Positions 27,056-35,655 of a stretch of 64,000 nucleotides of DNA are shown here, piece after piece. Location: positions 186,001 to 250,000 of the forward strand of contig NZ_CAJHBQ010000002.1 of the NCBI RefSeq assembly GCF_904846685.1, read 5' to 3'. The position numbers and the translations under genes are program-made. The DNA is from Psychrobacter submarinus (GTDB taxonomy: Bacteria > Pseudomonadota > Gammaproteobacteria > Pseudomonadales > Moraxellaceae). The notes under the pieces are model-generated. The model saw only the letters and a program-made list of their open reading frames with translations. It did no database searches and was not told the origin of the DNA. The stretch's first letter is position 1. Each line of letters opens with the position of its first letter.

Positions 27056-27793
27056 ATGTGGGAGTTGGTAAAAGCAGGTGGTTGGTTAATGATGCCCATT
27101 GTCATCTGTTCAGTTGTGGCGCTTATTATCATTATCGAACGGAGTAGTACTCTGCAGTTCAATAAAGTGGTACCGATAAAACTGCGCGAGCAGCTGATCA
27201 ATCGCTTACGCGAGAACGGAACTATCGGCCGCACTCAGCTGGTCAATGTCAAAGAAAAAACTCCTTTAGGCGATATTCTGGCGACCGGTTTGCTCTATCG
27301 CCAGTATGGGCTTGACTCTATGACAATGCATATGCAAAACCGGGCGAGCGTGCAAATTCATCAATTGGAAAAGAATATCAATATGCTCGGTACAATAGGG
27401 GCTATAGCGCCGCTATTAGGCTTGTTAGGAACCGTACTGGGTATTATTTCATCGTTTTTAGCCATTACCGATGGCGCTATGCAAGATCCGACTTTGCTGG
27501 CCGCTGGCGTCTCGCAAGCGCTGATTACTACTGCTGCTGGGATGATTGTCGCTATACCGGCGCTGGTTGCCTACCGCTACTTTCAGCGGCGTATCGTTGA
27601 TATTAACGCTCATTTTGAGACTGAAGCGGGGCTGATGATTCAAGAGCTTTATGATTATAAGCTGCTAAATGTCGCTCATAATTCAGCCTATGATCCAGCT
27701 CTGTTAGCAGGCGATAAAGCTGGTGTAGAGCGCTCAAATACTCAGCACAGCCATGATCATTCTTTAAACAAATCTTTTAGCTTAGAGTCTTAG
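27056..27793 (+). CDS. exbB: ExbB/TolQ-type proton-channel protein
   Basis: An inner-membrane subunit of a proton-driven motor that, with ExbD, energises a partner such as TonB. The 245-residue protein has an N-terminal membrane helix (GGWLMMPIVICSVVALIIII), a cytoplasmic helical region, and two more helices including the conserved GAIAPLLGLLGTVLGIISSF and LLAAGVSQALITTAAGMIVAI segments of the MotA/TolQ/ExbB family. It starts the group exbB-exbD-msbA-lpxK-kdsB, an order known from pseudomonads. No tonB is adjacent. Its specific partner is unknown. Confidence 0.92.
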   Translation: MWELVKAGGWLMMPIVICSVVALIIIIERSSTLQFNKVVPIKLREQLINRLRENGTIGRTQLVNVKEKTPLGDILATGLLYRQYGLDSMTMHMQNRASVQIHQLEKNINMLGTIGAIAPLLGLLGTVLGIISSFLAITDGAMQDPTLLAAGVSQALITTAAGMIVAIPALVAYRYFQRRIVDINAHFETEAGLMIQELYDYKLLNVAHNSAYDPALLAGDKAGVERSNTQHSHDHSLNKSFSLES

Positions 27794-27853
27794 TTAAAGA
27801 TTGGCTCAAATACTGAAATATTGACACTACTTAGCACTATCAAAGAGATTGCT

Positions 27854-28285
27854 ATGCGTTTTAGAAAGCCTACTGTCGAGCCGCTTGAGATCAATCTGAC
27901 GCCAATGATTGATTGCTTGCTGTTTTTGATTATATTTTTATTGCTTGCAACCTCGTTTAATCACTTCAGCCGCCTCAATATTATCCTGCCTGAAGCAGAG
28001 GGCGTTGATGTTGTGGAGCAGCAAGAGAGTATCGAGGTGGCGGTACAAGAAGACGGTAGTTATCTGGTCAATGGTATAGCACTTGCCAGCAGTAATGCTG
28101 CAGAATTGACCAGTTTACTTCAGCAAGAGGCAGGGAGTAATCGTCAGCTGCTGTTCGTGATTGCCGCTGATGCAAATGCCACTCATCAATCCGTAGTACA
28201 AGTGATGGATGTCGCTGGCAAACTGGGATTTTTAAATATTAATATCAGTACTGTCGTGCCGCTAGGTCAGCCGCTGCCGCCCTAA
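27854..28285 (+). CDS. exbD: ExbD/TolR-family protein
   Basis: Second subunit of the proton-driven motor. I start at ATG 27854 (MRFRKPTVEPLEINLTPMID), which has AAAGAGA upstream. A TTG at 27821 is in frame but would prepend an 11-residue tail not found in the family. The 143-residue product has the conserved membrane helix beginning NLTPMIDCLLFLIIFLLLAT, whose aspartate carries the proton, and then a periplasmic ExbD domain ending VAGKLGFLNINISTVV. It sits 60 bp after exbB. Confidence 0.93.
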   Translation: MRFRKPTVEPLEINLTPMIDCLLFLIIFLLLATSFNHFSRLNIILPEAEGVDVVEQQESIEVAVQEDGSYLVNGIALASSNAAELTSLLQQEAGSNRQLLFVIAADANATHQSVVQVMDVAGKLGFLNINISTVVPLGQPLPP

Positions 28286-28482
28286 TTACGCGCAAAACGA
28301 CAGAAAAACCAGTATTATCATTGAGTCATTAAACCATTGATAATACGTTTGTTCATCTGCCATACCCTATATCCACCGTCTTTTGCAGACATAGCTATCT
28401 TCTCCCTCATGATGGTATACTTTGTCGCAGTTTTCAGCCGCTCTGGTAAGAGTAATTCCTTTTGTTTTAACTTGGGGCTTTT

Positions 28483-30267
28483 ATGAGCCAATCTCGCCTA
28501 TCACATACTCATAATAATAAGGCTAAAGCTCAGCCTGAGCGAGTAGCACCGCCCAAACATAAGACCTTACTGCGCTTGCTACGTTATTTAAAGCCATATT
28601 GGTGGGCACTATTACTGACTGTGCTTGGCTTTGCGATTAATGCGGCTACTGAGATTTGGATTGCTAAGCTGCTGCAGTACATTACTGACGCGATTAACCA
28701 AAACGATCAAGCCAAGCAAAACCTATTTCCTTTGTTGATTATTGGTTTATTTTTCGTGCGCGGCGTCGGGAGCTTCTTAGGGAACTACTATTCAGCGCTA
28801 GTGTCCAGAAACTTAGTCTATGAGCTGCGAGTAGAGGTCTTTAACAAGCTTTTACGGCTACCAAGCTCGTTTTATTTGGCCAATCCTGCCGGTACCATCT
28901 CCTCAAAGCTTATCTTCGATGTCGAGCAGGTCACTGCTGCCAGTACCGATTCTATGAAGACAGTGTTACGCGATGGTCTAACGGTTGTGGCTTTGATAGG
29001 CTTTTTACTCTACAGTAACTGGCGATTGACCCTGATTTTGTTTTTGGTTCTGCCGCCTATCTTATGGCTGATCCGCATCGCCTCTAAGCGTTACCTTAAG
29101 CTCTCAAAGGGTATTCAACAAACGATGGGCGATGTCAGTCATATCACCAATGAGGTCATTGGCGGCTATCAAGTGGTCAAAAACTATGGTGGTCAGGCTT
29201 ATGAGTCGAAGCGCTTTGATAAGACGTCTAAGAAAAACCTACGTCAAGGCATGAAAGTTGTTGTGACCAATAGTATTAATACTCCAGCGGTGCAGCTACT
29301 GATGGCGATGGCGATGTCGGTGGTGGTGTGGTTGGCGCTGCGTCCGCAAGTCATCAATAACATCTCGGCAGGGGAGTTTATCTCTTATATTGCCGCCGCT
29401 GGACTACTGAGTAAACCGGTACGCTCATTGACAGACGTCAATCAAAAATTGCAAAAAGGCATCGCAGCTGGTGAGTCGATATTTGCACTGATCGATGAGC
29501 CTGAGGAGCAAGATACCGGCACTTTAAACCCCAAACTCTCAGGCGCTCTACGATTAGATAAAGTCGGCTTAGTTTATCCTGACTCAACGGTAGCTCTACA
29601 AGACTTTAGCTTAGATATAAAAGCAGGCGAAACGGTAGCGCTAGTCGGGCGCAGCGGCGCTGGCAAGTCATCATTGGTCAATTTGTTGACGCGGACATTA
29701 GCGACGTCTTCAGGTCAGATCACGATGGATGGCATGCCTATTGAAGAGATTACTTTGGAGAGCCTACGCTCGCAGATTGCGATGGTCAATCAGCAAGTGG
29801 TGCTGTTTAATACGAGTGTCTTTGAGAATATTGCTTATGGTAGTTTGGCGACCAAAAGCCAAGCTGAGGTTGAGCGCGCGGCAAAAGATGCTTTTGCCCA
29901 TGAGTTTATTATGAAGATGCCGCAAGGTTATCAAAGCCAAATAGGCGCAGAAGGACTGCAGCTCTCTGGGGGCCAGCGCCAGCGCTTGTCGATTGCGCGT
30001 GCGCTACTAAAAGACGCGCCTATTTTGATCTTAGATGAGGCAACGAGTGCCCTTGATAATGAGTCGGAATATTATATCCAGCAAGCGCTCGATAATGTTA
30101 TGAAAGATCGCACCACCTTAGTTATCGCTCACCGCCTGACCACTATCGAGTCCGCTGATCGCATCGCTGTAATGGATGGCGGGCGTATCGTTGAGATTGG
30201 TACGCATGACTCGCTGCTACAACAGCAAGGCTATTACGCGCAGATGTATGAGCGCGATTTTGAGTAG
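28483..30267 (+). CDS. msbA: Lipid A export ABC transporter MsbA
   Basis: MsbA flips lipid A-core across the inner membrane. The 594-residue half-transporter has six membrane helices (about residues 30-320) and a nucleotide-binding domain with Walker A GRSGAGKSSLVN, Q-loop MVNQQVVLFN, signature LSGGQRQRLSIARALL, Walker B ILILDEATSALD and H-loop IAHRL. The start ATG 28483 has GGGG 6 nt upstream. The neighbouring lpxK and kdsB support lipid A/LPS transport rather than drug export. Confidence 0.95.
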   Translation: MSQSRLSHTHNNKAKAQPERVAPPKHKTLLRLLRYLKPYWWALLLTVLGFAINAATEIWIAKLLQYITDAINQNDQAKQNLFPLLIIGLFFVRGVGSFLGNYYSALVSRNLVYELRVEVFNKLLRLPSSFYLANPAGTISSKLIFDVEQVTAASTDSMKTVLRDGLTVVALIGFLLYSNWRLTLILFLVLPPILWLIRIASKRYLKLSKGIQQTMGDVSHITNEVIGGYQVVKNYGGQAYESKRFDKTSKKNLRQGMKVVVTNSINTPAVQLLMAMAMSVVVWLALRPQVINNISAGEFISYIAAAGLLSKPVRSLTDVNQKLQKGIAAGESIFALIDEPEEQDTGTLNPKLSGALRLDKVGLVYPDSTVALQDFSLDIKAGETVALVGRSGAGKSSLVNLLTRTLATSSGQITMDGMPIEEITLESLRSQIAMVNQQVVLFNTSVFENIAYGSLATKSQAEVERAAKDAFAHEFIMKMPQGYQSQIGAEGLQLSGGQRQRLSIARALLKDAPILILDEATSALDNESEYYIQQALDNVMKDRTTLVIAHRLTTIESADRIAVMDGGRIVEIGTHDSLLQQQGYYAQMYERDFE

Positions 30268-30287
30268 TAAAAGATAAGCGACTGCTA

Positions 30288-30434
30288 TATAGTCAGTTCG
30301 AAATAAAGTCGATACGCTTAATATGAACGCGCAACTGGTATTCATTTTTCTTGCATGCTGTGTCTTCGCTGTTTCGATGTTGCGCAAAATTAATTCCAGC
30401 TGCACTGCATCGGTTTTAAAGTGATTCAACTATA
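30288..30434 (+). repeat. About 147-bp palindromic intergenic element, family 2, copy A
   Basis: This element is bounded by TATAGTC and ACTATA and fills most of the gap between msbA and lpxK. It aligns over its full length, at roughly two-thirds identity by eye, with 33774-33919; conserved cores include AACTGGTAT, GCTGTG and AAAATT. It has imperfect palindromic symmetry and no ORF. The terminal TATAGT resembles the 107-bp element, so the two families may share a transposase. Confidence 0.7.
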
Positions 30435-30475
30435 CTTCCCAAATCAGATGGCAACCTAAGAGCATCGTTAGCGCT

Positions 30476-31618
30476 ATGAAACTAGAAACACTAATTACTA
30501 AAGCATGGCAGCGAGAAGCGCTTTGGCTTTGGTTGTTACTGCCGTTAAGTGCGCTATACGGACTACTAACTGCTATACGCCGTAGAGCCTATCAGCTAGG
30601 ATGGCTGAAAAGCTACCGCGCTCCTGTGCCGGTTATGGTCATCGGTAATATCAGCGTAGGCGGTAGTGGCAAAACGCCATTAATTATCAGCTTAGTGCAC
30701 TATCTGCAGCAGCGCGGCGTCAAAGTCGGCGTCATCAGTCGCGGCTATGGTGGTGATACTGCGCAAATGCCAACGCTGGTGACTAAAGATAGCCTGCCAA
30801 GTGCCGTCGGCGACGAGCCTTGTTTGATCGTTGGTACAACTGGCGTGGCTATGGCGGTCTGCCCGAATCGTAAGCAAGCGATAACCACTTTGCTTGAGGC
30901 TCATGGGGATATCCAGCTGATTATCGCTGATGATGGCTTACAACATTATGCTATGCAGCGCGATATTGAATGGATTGTGGTGGACGCTGCACGCGGCTTT
31001 GGTAATCGCCAGTTATTGCCAGTAGGCTATCTACGCGAGCCGCTATCACGGCTCAAAGACAGCACAGTCATTTACCACCAAAAACTTGACGGTCTCATCT
31101 TAAGCGATAGCCAGCTAGCGACAGATAAATTAACTATGCACTTGCAGCCGAGTCCATTAAAGCAGCTGCTAGCGCACGAATTATCACAGATCGGTACGGT
31201 CAGTCTCAGTCAGCCTGTAGCACCTGAAGCTGGCAGTACGGTACACGGCGTTAGCGGTATTGGCTATCCGCAGCGGTTTTTTGATACTTTGCGTACGCTT
31301 GGTTTACAAGTCATTGAGCACCCTTATCCTGATCATTATGATTTTAGCTTAACTGAGCTGTGGCAATACACTGAGCATCCTATCGTAGTCACTAGCAAAG
31401 ATGCGGTGAAAATAAAAGCGTTATGGCTGCAACAGCAACAACACGCTGCGAGTAGCGAAGCAGCTAAGATTGATCAGGACTGGCATGCGCTCGCTGCTAG
31501 GCTTTGGGTGTTACCTGTAAGCGCAGAATTATCCGCTGCTTGCTATCAGACGCTAGAGCAGCAACTCAAAGCGTTAGGTATTAACACTGCATTAATAGAT
31601 ACTGCCGCTTACGACTGA
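30476..31618 (+). CDS. lpxK: Tetraacyldisaccharide 4'-kinase (lipid A)
   Basis: LpxK phosphorylates the 4' position of the lipid A disaccharide at the inner membrane. The 380-residue protein has an N-terminal membrane-associated helix (ALWLWLLLPLSALYGLLTAI), the Walker A GNISVGGSGKTPLI (about residues 57-70), and the active-site segment IIADDGLQHYAMQRDIEWIV. The family signature RGYGG is also present. It lies between msbA and kdsB in the lipid A/Kdo block, as in many gamma-proteobacteria. It is slightly longer than E. coli LpxK (328). Confidence 0.95.
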   Translation: MKLETLITKAWQREALWLWLLLPLSALYGLLTAIRRRAYQLGWLKSYRAPVPVMVIGNISVGGSGKTPLIISLVHYLQQRGVKVGVISRGYGGDTAQMPTLVTKDSLPSAVGDEPCLIVGTTGVAMAVCPNRKQAITTLLEAHGDIQLIIADDGLQHYAMQRDIEWIVVDAARGFGNRQLLPVGYLREPLSRLKDSTVIYHQKLDGLILSDSQLATDKLTMHLQPSPLKQLLAHELSQIGTVSLSQPVAPEAGSTVHGVSGIGYPQRFFDTLRTLGLQVIEHPYPDHYDFSLTELWQYTEHPIVVTSKDAVKIKALWLQQQQHAASSEAAKIDQDWHALAARLWVLPVSAELSAACYQTLEQQLKALGINTALIDTAAYD

Positions 31619-31665
31619 GCGCTTAACCCACAGTTTTAGGTCTGTGATTTATTATGGAAATAGCT

Positions 31666-32505
31666 ATGACAACTGTACCTTTTAAGACTCACATCGTCAT
31701 TCCGGCGCGCTTTAAAAGCACGCGCTTACCGGGGAAGCCGTTATTAGAGATACATGGCAAGCCTATGATCTTATGGGTGGCAGAAAAAGCCCGAGCAGCA
31801 GATTTTGCGGATGATATGTGTATCGCAACTGACGATAAGCGCATTGCTAAGCTTTGCATAGAAGCGGGCTTTGAGGTGGTTATGACCCGTCACGATCACG
31901 CTTCAGGCACTGATCGTCTTGCAGAGGTCGCTGCTATTAAAGGCTGGGGCAAAGAAGATATTGTCATTAATATGCAAGGCGATGAGCCGTTAGTGCCACC
32001 TTTGCTGTTAGAACAAGTCAAAACGCTACTGGTTAAGGATAGCGCTAGCGTCATGGCAACTTTATATGAGCCAATCGAAGACTTCGAGAGCTTTATGCGC
32101 CCCTCAGTGGTCAAAGTCGTGAATGCTACCGTCAATCAGCAACAGCGCGCGCTTTATTTCAGCCGCGCGCCTATCCCTTGCGATCGTGACCTAGCTTTAG
32201 CGATGGCTTGCGATAATAAAGACGGAGCATCACTAGATATAGACCCTAAACCGCCAAAAGCAGCTTATCGTCATTTGGGTTTATATGCTTATAGAGTCAG
32301 TCTACTAGAGCAGTTCGTGGCGTGGCCACAAACACCGCTTGAAGTGCTTGAGAGCTTAGAGCAATTGCGTATTTTAGAAAACGGTGGTCACATTGCGATT
32401 GCTGCTGCCGCGTTACAATTACCGGCGGGAGTAGATACGCAGGACGACTTAGATCGGCTCAACGCTATGAGCATAATTGATTTCCAGCAATACCATAACT
32501 CATAG
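31666..32505 (+). CDS. kdsB: CMP-Kdo synthetase (3-deoxy-manno-octulosonate cytidylyltransferase)
   Basis: KdsB activates Kdo with CTP for LPS inner-core synthesis. The start is ATG 31666, with GGA 7 nt upstream; the in-frame ATG 31654 lacks a ribosome-binding site. The nucleotidyltransferase motif [20 protein letters not shown] opens the 279-residue protein, followed by [25 protein letters not shown] and [17 protein letters not shown]. The lpxK stop is about 50 bp upstream. The small Trm112/YcaR gene often found between lpxK and kdsB is absent. Confidence 0.95.
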   Translation: MTTVPFKTHIVIPARFKSTRLPGKPLLEIHGKPMILWVAEKARAADFADDMCIATDDKRIAKLCIEAGFEVVMTRHDHASGTDRLAEVAAIKGWGKEDIVINMQGDEPLVPPLLLEQVKTLLVKDSASVMATLYEPIEDFESFMRPSVVKVVNATVNQQQRALYFSRAPIPCDRDLALAMACDNKDGASLDIDPKPPKAAYRHLGLYAYRVSLLEQFVAWPQTPLEVLESLEQLRILENGGHIAIAAAALQLPAGVDTQDDLDRLNAMSIIDFQQYHNS

Positions 32506-32602
32506 GTTTCTAAAACTAATAGTTAAATAACCTAAGCAAAACGTTTGTGAAAACTCATTTGCAGATGCCGGTTGAGGGTAACAATTAAAGGTAATAAGGA
32601 AT

Positions 32603-33715
32603 ATGACCGACAGTATTTATTTTGCGCCGTTATTACCTTGGCAGCAGTCGCTATGGGATCAGCTGACTGAGCGCTTACTCATGCCGCCGCATCACTTACC
32701 GCATGCATTGCTAGCGGCAGGGATGTCAGGGATGGGTAAACGGGCGTTTGTCTGGCGCTTTGTCGCTTGGCTACTGTGTCACCAGCAAGCCAGTCATCGG
32801 CAAGGCGCTTGCGGTCATTGTGAGAGCTGTCAGTGGCTAAGATCAGGGACCCATCCAAGCTTACAAGTATTGCCTTTAGCAAGTTTGCCGCTTGCAGCTG
32901 AGCCAGATAATGCTCAAGAAGACACTAAGTCTAATTCTAAAAAATCGAATAGCAGTAATAAGTCATCCAAAGCCAGTAGTAAGGCGCAAGTCACTATCAA
33001 AGTCGATGATATTCGCGCGCTGCAGCCTTTTATTTATCAAGGCGGGCAGGGGGTGCGGATTTGTGTATTGGACTATGCCGAGCAAATGACTATCGCCGCC
33101 GCTAATGCGCTATTAAAGACATTGGAGGAGCCGCAAGCGCAAGTCCATCTATTTTTACTCAGTGATACGCCGAGCAAATTACTTCCGACTATCAAGAGCC
33201 GAGTACAGCAATTGCCTTTGCAGCATATTGAGCCTTCAGTGTCAGCCGACTATGTACAGCAGGCGCTTGGCAGCACCATCAATCGCGAAGCGGTCAGTAT
33301 TGATGAGATCCAGCAGCTTCTTCAGCTCGCCAATGGTGCGCCTTTAGCTGCGATCGCTTTGGCACAAGCTGATTGGTATAGTAAACGCGCACTATGGCTG
33401 ACGACTTGGCAGGCTCTGCGTAGCGGCAAGCGGAGCAGCCTAGCGGCAAGCGACTATTGGCAGCAGCAGCTGAACCTTGCCGACTTTATCAAATTAACCG
33501 AGCTTATGCTTTTGGATATTCGCCGGATAAATATGGGATTAGCAAGTATTCAAAACGATACTGAACTACCCAAAGCGCTAGCGCAGCACCAGCCAACAGA
33601 GATGTCGATGCAGGATATTGTCGATAGCTTGCAACACATTAAAGTTTCTCTACAACAAAATGTCCAAGAGAAGTTCGCCTATGATAAGCTCATGCAAGCA
33701 TTAGCAGAGTTATAA
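32603..33715 (+). CDS. holB: DNA polymerase III delta' subunit
   Basis: Delta' is part of the clamp-loader complex. The 370-residue AAA+ protein has AAGGAAT before the ATG. It shows the degenerate P-loop GMSGMGKRAFVW, the zinc-binding CHQQASHRQGACGHCESCQ, the sensor region AEQMTIAAANALLKTLEEPQ (the SRC motif appears as TIKSRVQQL), and a C-terminal helical collar. A Ser/Lys/Asn-rich insertion (about residues 103-125) interrupts the AAA domain. It is followed, after a repeat element, by pilZ, the order seen in pseudomonads. Confidence 0.94.
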   Translation: MTDSIYFAPLLPWQQSLWDQLTERLLMPPHHLPHALLAAGMSGMGKRAFVWRFVAWLLCHQQASHRQGACGHCESCQWLRSGTHPSLQVLPLASLPLAAEPDNAQEDTKSNSKKSNSSNKSSKASSKAQVTIKVDDIRALQPFIYQGGQGVRICVLDYAEQMTIAAANALLKTLEEPQAQVHLFLLSDTPSKLLPTIKSRVQQLPLQHIEPSVSADYVQQALGSTINREAVSIDEIQQLLQLANGAPLAAIALAQADWYSKRALWLTTWQALRSGKRSSLAASDYWQQQLNLADFIKLTELMLLDIRRINMGLASIQNDTELPKALAQHQPTEMSMQDIVDSLQHIKVSLQQNVQEKFAYDKLMQALAEL

Positions 33716-33773
33716 CATATTGACCTTAAAAACTGCAGTGAGGCGCATACAACTGCTTTAGCTGTTATAAATA

Positions 33774-33919
33774 TATGGTCGATTCTAAATAAAATAGAGA
33801 CATAGTTTTTCAAGGCGGAACTGGTATAAATTTTACTGGCTTGCTGTGCCTACGCATACAGAGGCTGCATAAAATTCATCCCAGTCCCGCTGTATCGTTT
33901 TTATAATGAACTTACTATA
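33774..33919 (+). repeat. About 146-bp palindromic intergenic element, family 2, copy B
   Basis: A diverged second copy of the element at 30288-30434, with ends TATGGTC/ACTATA. The left half (GGAACTGGTATAAATTTTAC) and the reverse complement of the right half (GGGACTGGGATGAATTTTAT) are clearly alike, so the element can fold into one long imperfect hairpin. It separates holB from pilZ. Confidence 0.7.
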
Positions 33920-33973
33920 GTCAAATCTGCAATAAACCTTATATTCAAAAGCCTAACCTTCAAGGAGCTGATT

Positions 33974-34321
33974 ATGGCGATGCCAGGACGCGGTGGAATT
34001 CTTACTTGTCATATCGAAGATATCACCACCTTATATGCCAGTTATTTGTCTTTTGTCGACAACGGCGCTTTATTTGTACCCAGCAACCTCGAGCAGCGTT
34101 TAGGCGATGAGGTGTTTGTGGCTTTTACTCTGCCAAACTCAAAAGAGCGTTTGCCAATGAGTGGCAAAGTAGTCTGGATCAATCATAAAGCCAACGCCCA
34201 CCGCCCAGCAGGATTCGCGGTGCAAATCGGTAAAGATGTCACTGGCCAAAGAATTAAGAACGAAGTAGAGCGGCTGCTTGCCGGCAAGATAGACAGTCAA
34301 CAAAACACTTATACGATGTAG
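33974..34321 (+). CDS. pilZ: Type IV pilus assembly protein PilZ
   Basis: A 115-residue single PilZ domain with an excellent AAGGAG site. The position after holB matches the pseudomonad pilZ locus, which identifies it as the pilus-biogenesis PilZ rather than a generic c-di-GMP receptor. In keeping with that, the c-di-GMP binding RxxxR is missing and the D/NxSxxG motif is degenerate (FVDNGALFVPS). The C-terminal part, SGKVVWINHKANAHRPAGFA VQIG, is typical of the family. It probably acts with PilB and FimX-type partners in twitching motility. Confidence 0.92.
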   Translation: MAMPGRGGILTCHIEDITTLYASYLSFVDNGALFVPSNLEQRLGDEVFVAFTLPNSKERLPMSGKVVWINHKANAHRPAGFAVQIGKDVTGQRIKNEVERLLAGKIDSQQNTYTM

Positions 34322-34391
34322 GTTTTTGCCCTATTCTAAAAGATGTAGATTTTAAGATAGTCTACTATCTCTCAAGACCGTTCAATACTGC

Positions 34392-35471
34392 TCAATAACG
34401 CGATGGCACGTACATATCATCGGGGATAGGCTCGCGGTAGTACTCGTCATCACGCTTACGATCCGGCAGATCTACCTCTTCACGTGGTACTTCGACATAA
34501 GGGATTTGCTCTAGTAGATGAGCGATGCAATTAAGCCGCGCGCGCTTTTTATTATTACCCTCAACCACCCACCAAGGCGCTTCTGGGATATGAGTGCGCT
34601 CAAACATCGTCTCTTTGGCTTTAGTATAATCTTCCCAGCGTCGACGCGATTGTAAGTCCATCGGTGATAGTTTCCACTGCTTTAGCGGATCATGGATGCG
34701 GCTCATAAACCGTGAATGCTGCTCATCATCAGTAATTGAAAACCAGTATTTTACGAGGCGGATACCTGAGCGCACTAGCATACGCTCAAACTCAGGCACC
34801 GATTGAAAAAACTCTTCGTACTGCGCATCACTGCAAAACCCCATGACGCGCTCAACACCAGCACGGTTATACCAGCTACGATCAAATAAGACAATCTCGC
34901 CCGCCGCTGGCAAGTGTGCTACATAACGCTGAAAATACCACTGTGATTGTTCACGCTCGGTAGGCGCAGGTAGGGCGGCTACTCTACAAACCCTTGGATT
35001 CAGCCGCTGAGTGATGCGCTTAATCGCACCGCCTTTACCCGCAGAGTCGCGTCCTTCAAAGATAACGACAATGCGCTCGCCGCGATCGACCACCCAGTCT
35101 TGTAGCTTGATAAGCTCGCGCTGCAGGCGCACCAGCTCCTGAAAGTACAGTCGGCGATCCAGCCTTTCTTGTTCGCTCATCTCCCGCCCATCAAAACGAA
35201 AATCACGCACATAATCATCTATTTCGTTTTCTAGCTCTTCATCATAGGTATCGATTAAGTCTTGGTGCATTTTTCGACGAAGCTCATCGTCAAGAATGTC
35301 TTTTTCAATACGTTCGGCTAGGATGGCCTGTTCCTGATTGTATTGATCTAATTGCTCATGAGTGGTTAGAGATTGAAATTCAGTGGTTGTAAGTGGTTCT
35401 GTCATCACCTGTTTGTCAGAGCCAAAAATGATTTGTTTCATTTTTCTTAATAAAACTTTCGTCTTACCCAT
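34392..35471 (-). CDS. ppk2: Polyphosphate kinase 2 family protein
   Basis: PPK2 enzymes transfer phosphate between polyphosphate and nucleotides. The ~359-residue protein has the Walker A FEGRDSAGKGGAIKRI, the lid-module arginines in LPAPTEREQSQWYFQRYVAH, and the Walker B-like LFDRSWYNRAGVERVMGF. The C-terminal KYWFSITDDEQHSRFMSRIH and WKLSPMDLQSRRRWEDYTKA are typical. I prefer ATG 35471 because AAAGG is 8 nt upstream; ATG 35477 is only 2 nt from it. Whether it makes GTP or ATP, or acts on NMP or NDP, cannot be read here. It is convergent with pilZ. Confidence 0.92.
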   Translation of the reverse strand: MGKTKVLLRKMKQIIFGSDKQVMTEPLTTTEFQSLTTHEQLDQYNQEQAILAERIEKDILDDELRRKMHQDLIDTYDEELENEIDDYVRDFRFDGREMSEQERLDRRLYFQELVRLQRELIKLQDWVVDRGERIVVIFEGRDSAGKGGAIKRITQRLNPRVCRVAALPAPTEREQSQWYFQRYVAHLPAAGEIVLFDRSWYNRAGVERVMGFCSDAQYEEFFQSVPEFERMLVRSGIRLVKYWFSITDDEQHSRFMSRIHDPLKQWKLSPMDLQSRRRWEDYTKAKETMFERTHIPEAPWWVVEGNNKKRARLNCIAHLLEQIPYVEVPREEVDLPDRKRDDEYYREPIPDDMYVPSRY

Positions 35472-35550
35472 AAACATTACCTTTGTTTGACGTATCAGCT
35501 TTTTTTAATTACTATCTTGGTCGGTTCTATCATAGCAAAGTAAAGACAAT

Positions 35551-35590
35551 AAAAAATGCCCTTTAAATACATTAAAGGGCATTTCTTTTG
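35551..35590 (-). terminator. Strong rho-independent terminator after the thiolase gene
   Basis: A 12-bp stem (AAATGCCCTTTA / TAAAGGGCATTT, 35553-35584) with a short AT-rich loop has a T-run following on the minus strand. It lies about 70 nt past the thiolase stop. Confidence 0.9.
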
Positions 35591-35655
35591 TCAACAAATA
35601 TGTATTGATTAGAAGAACAGTTCAGCTTGTCTTCTTAACTTGAGAGGTATTGAGC

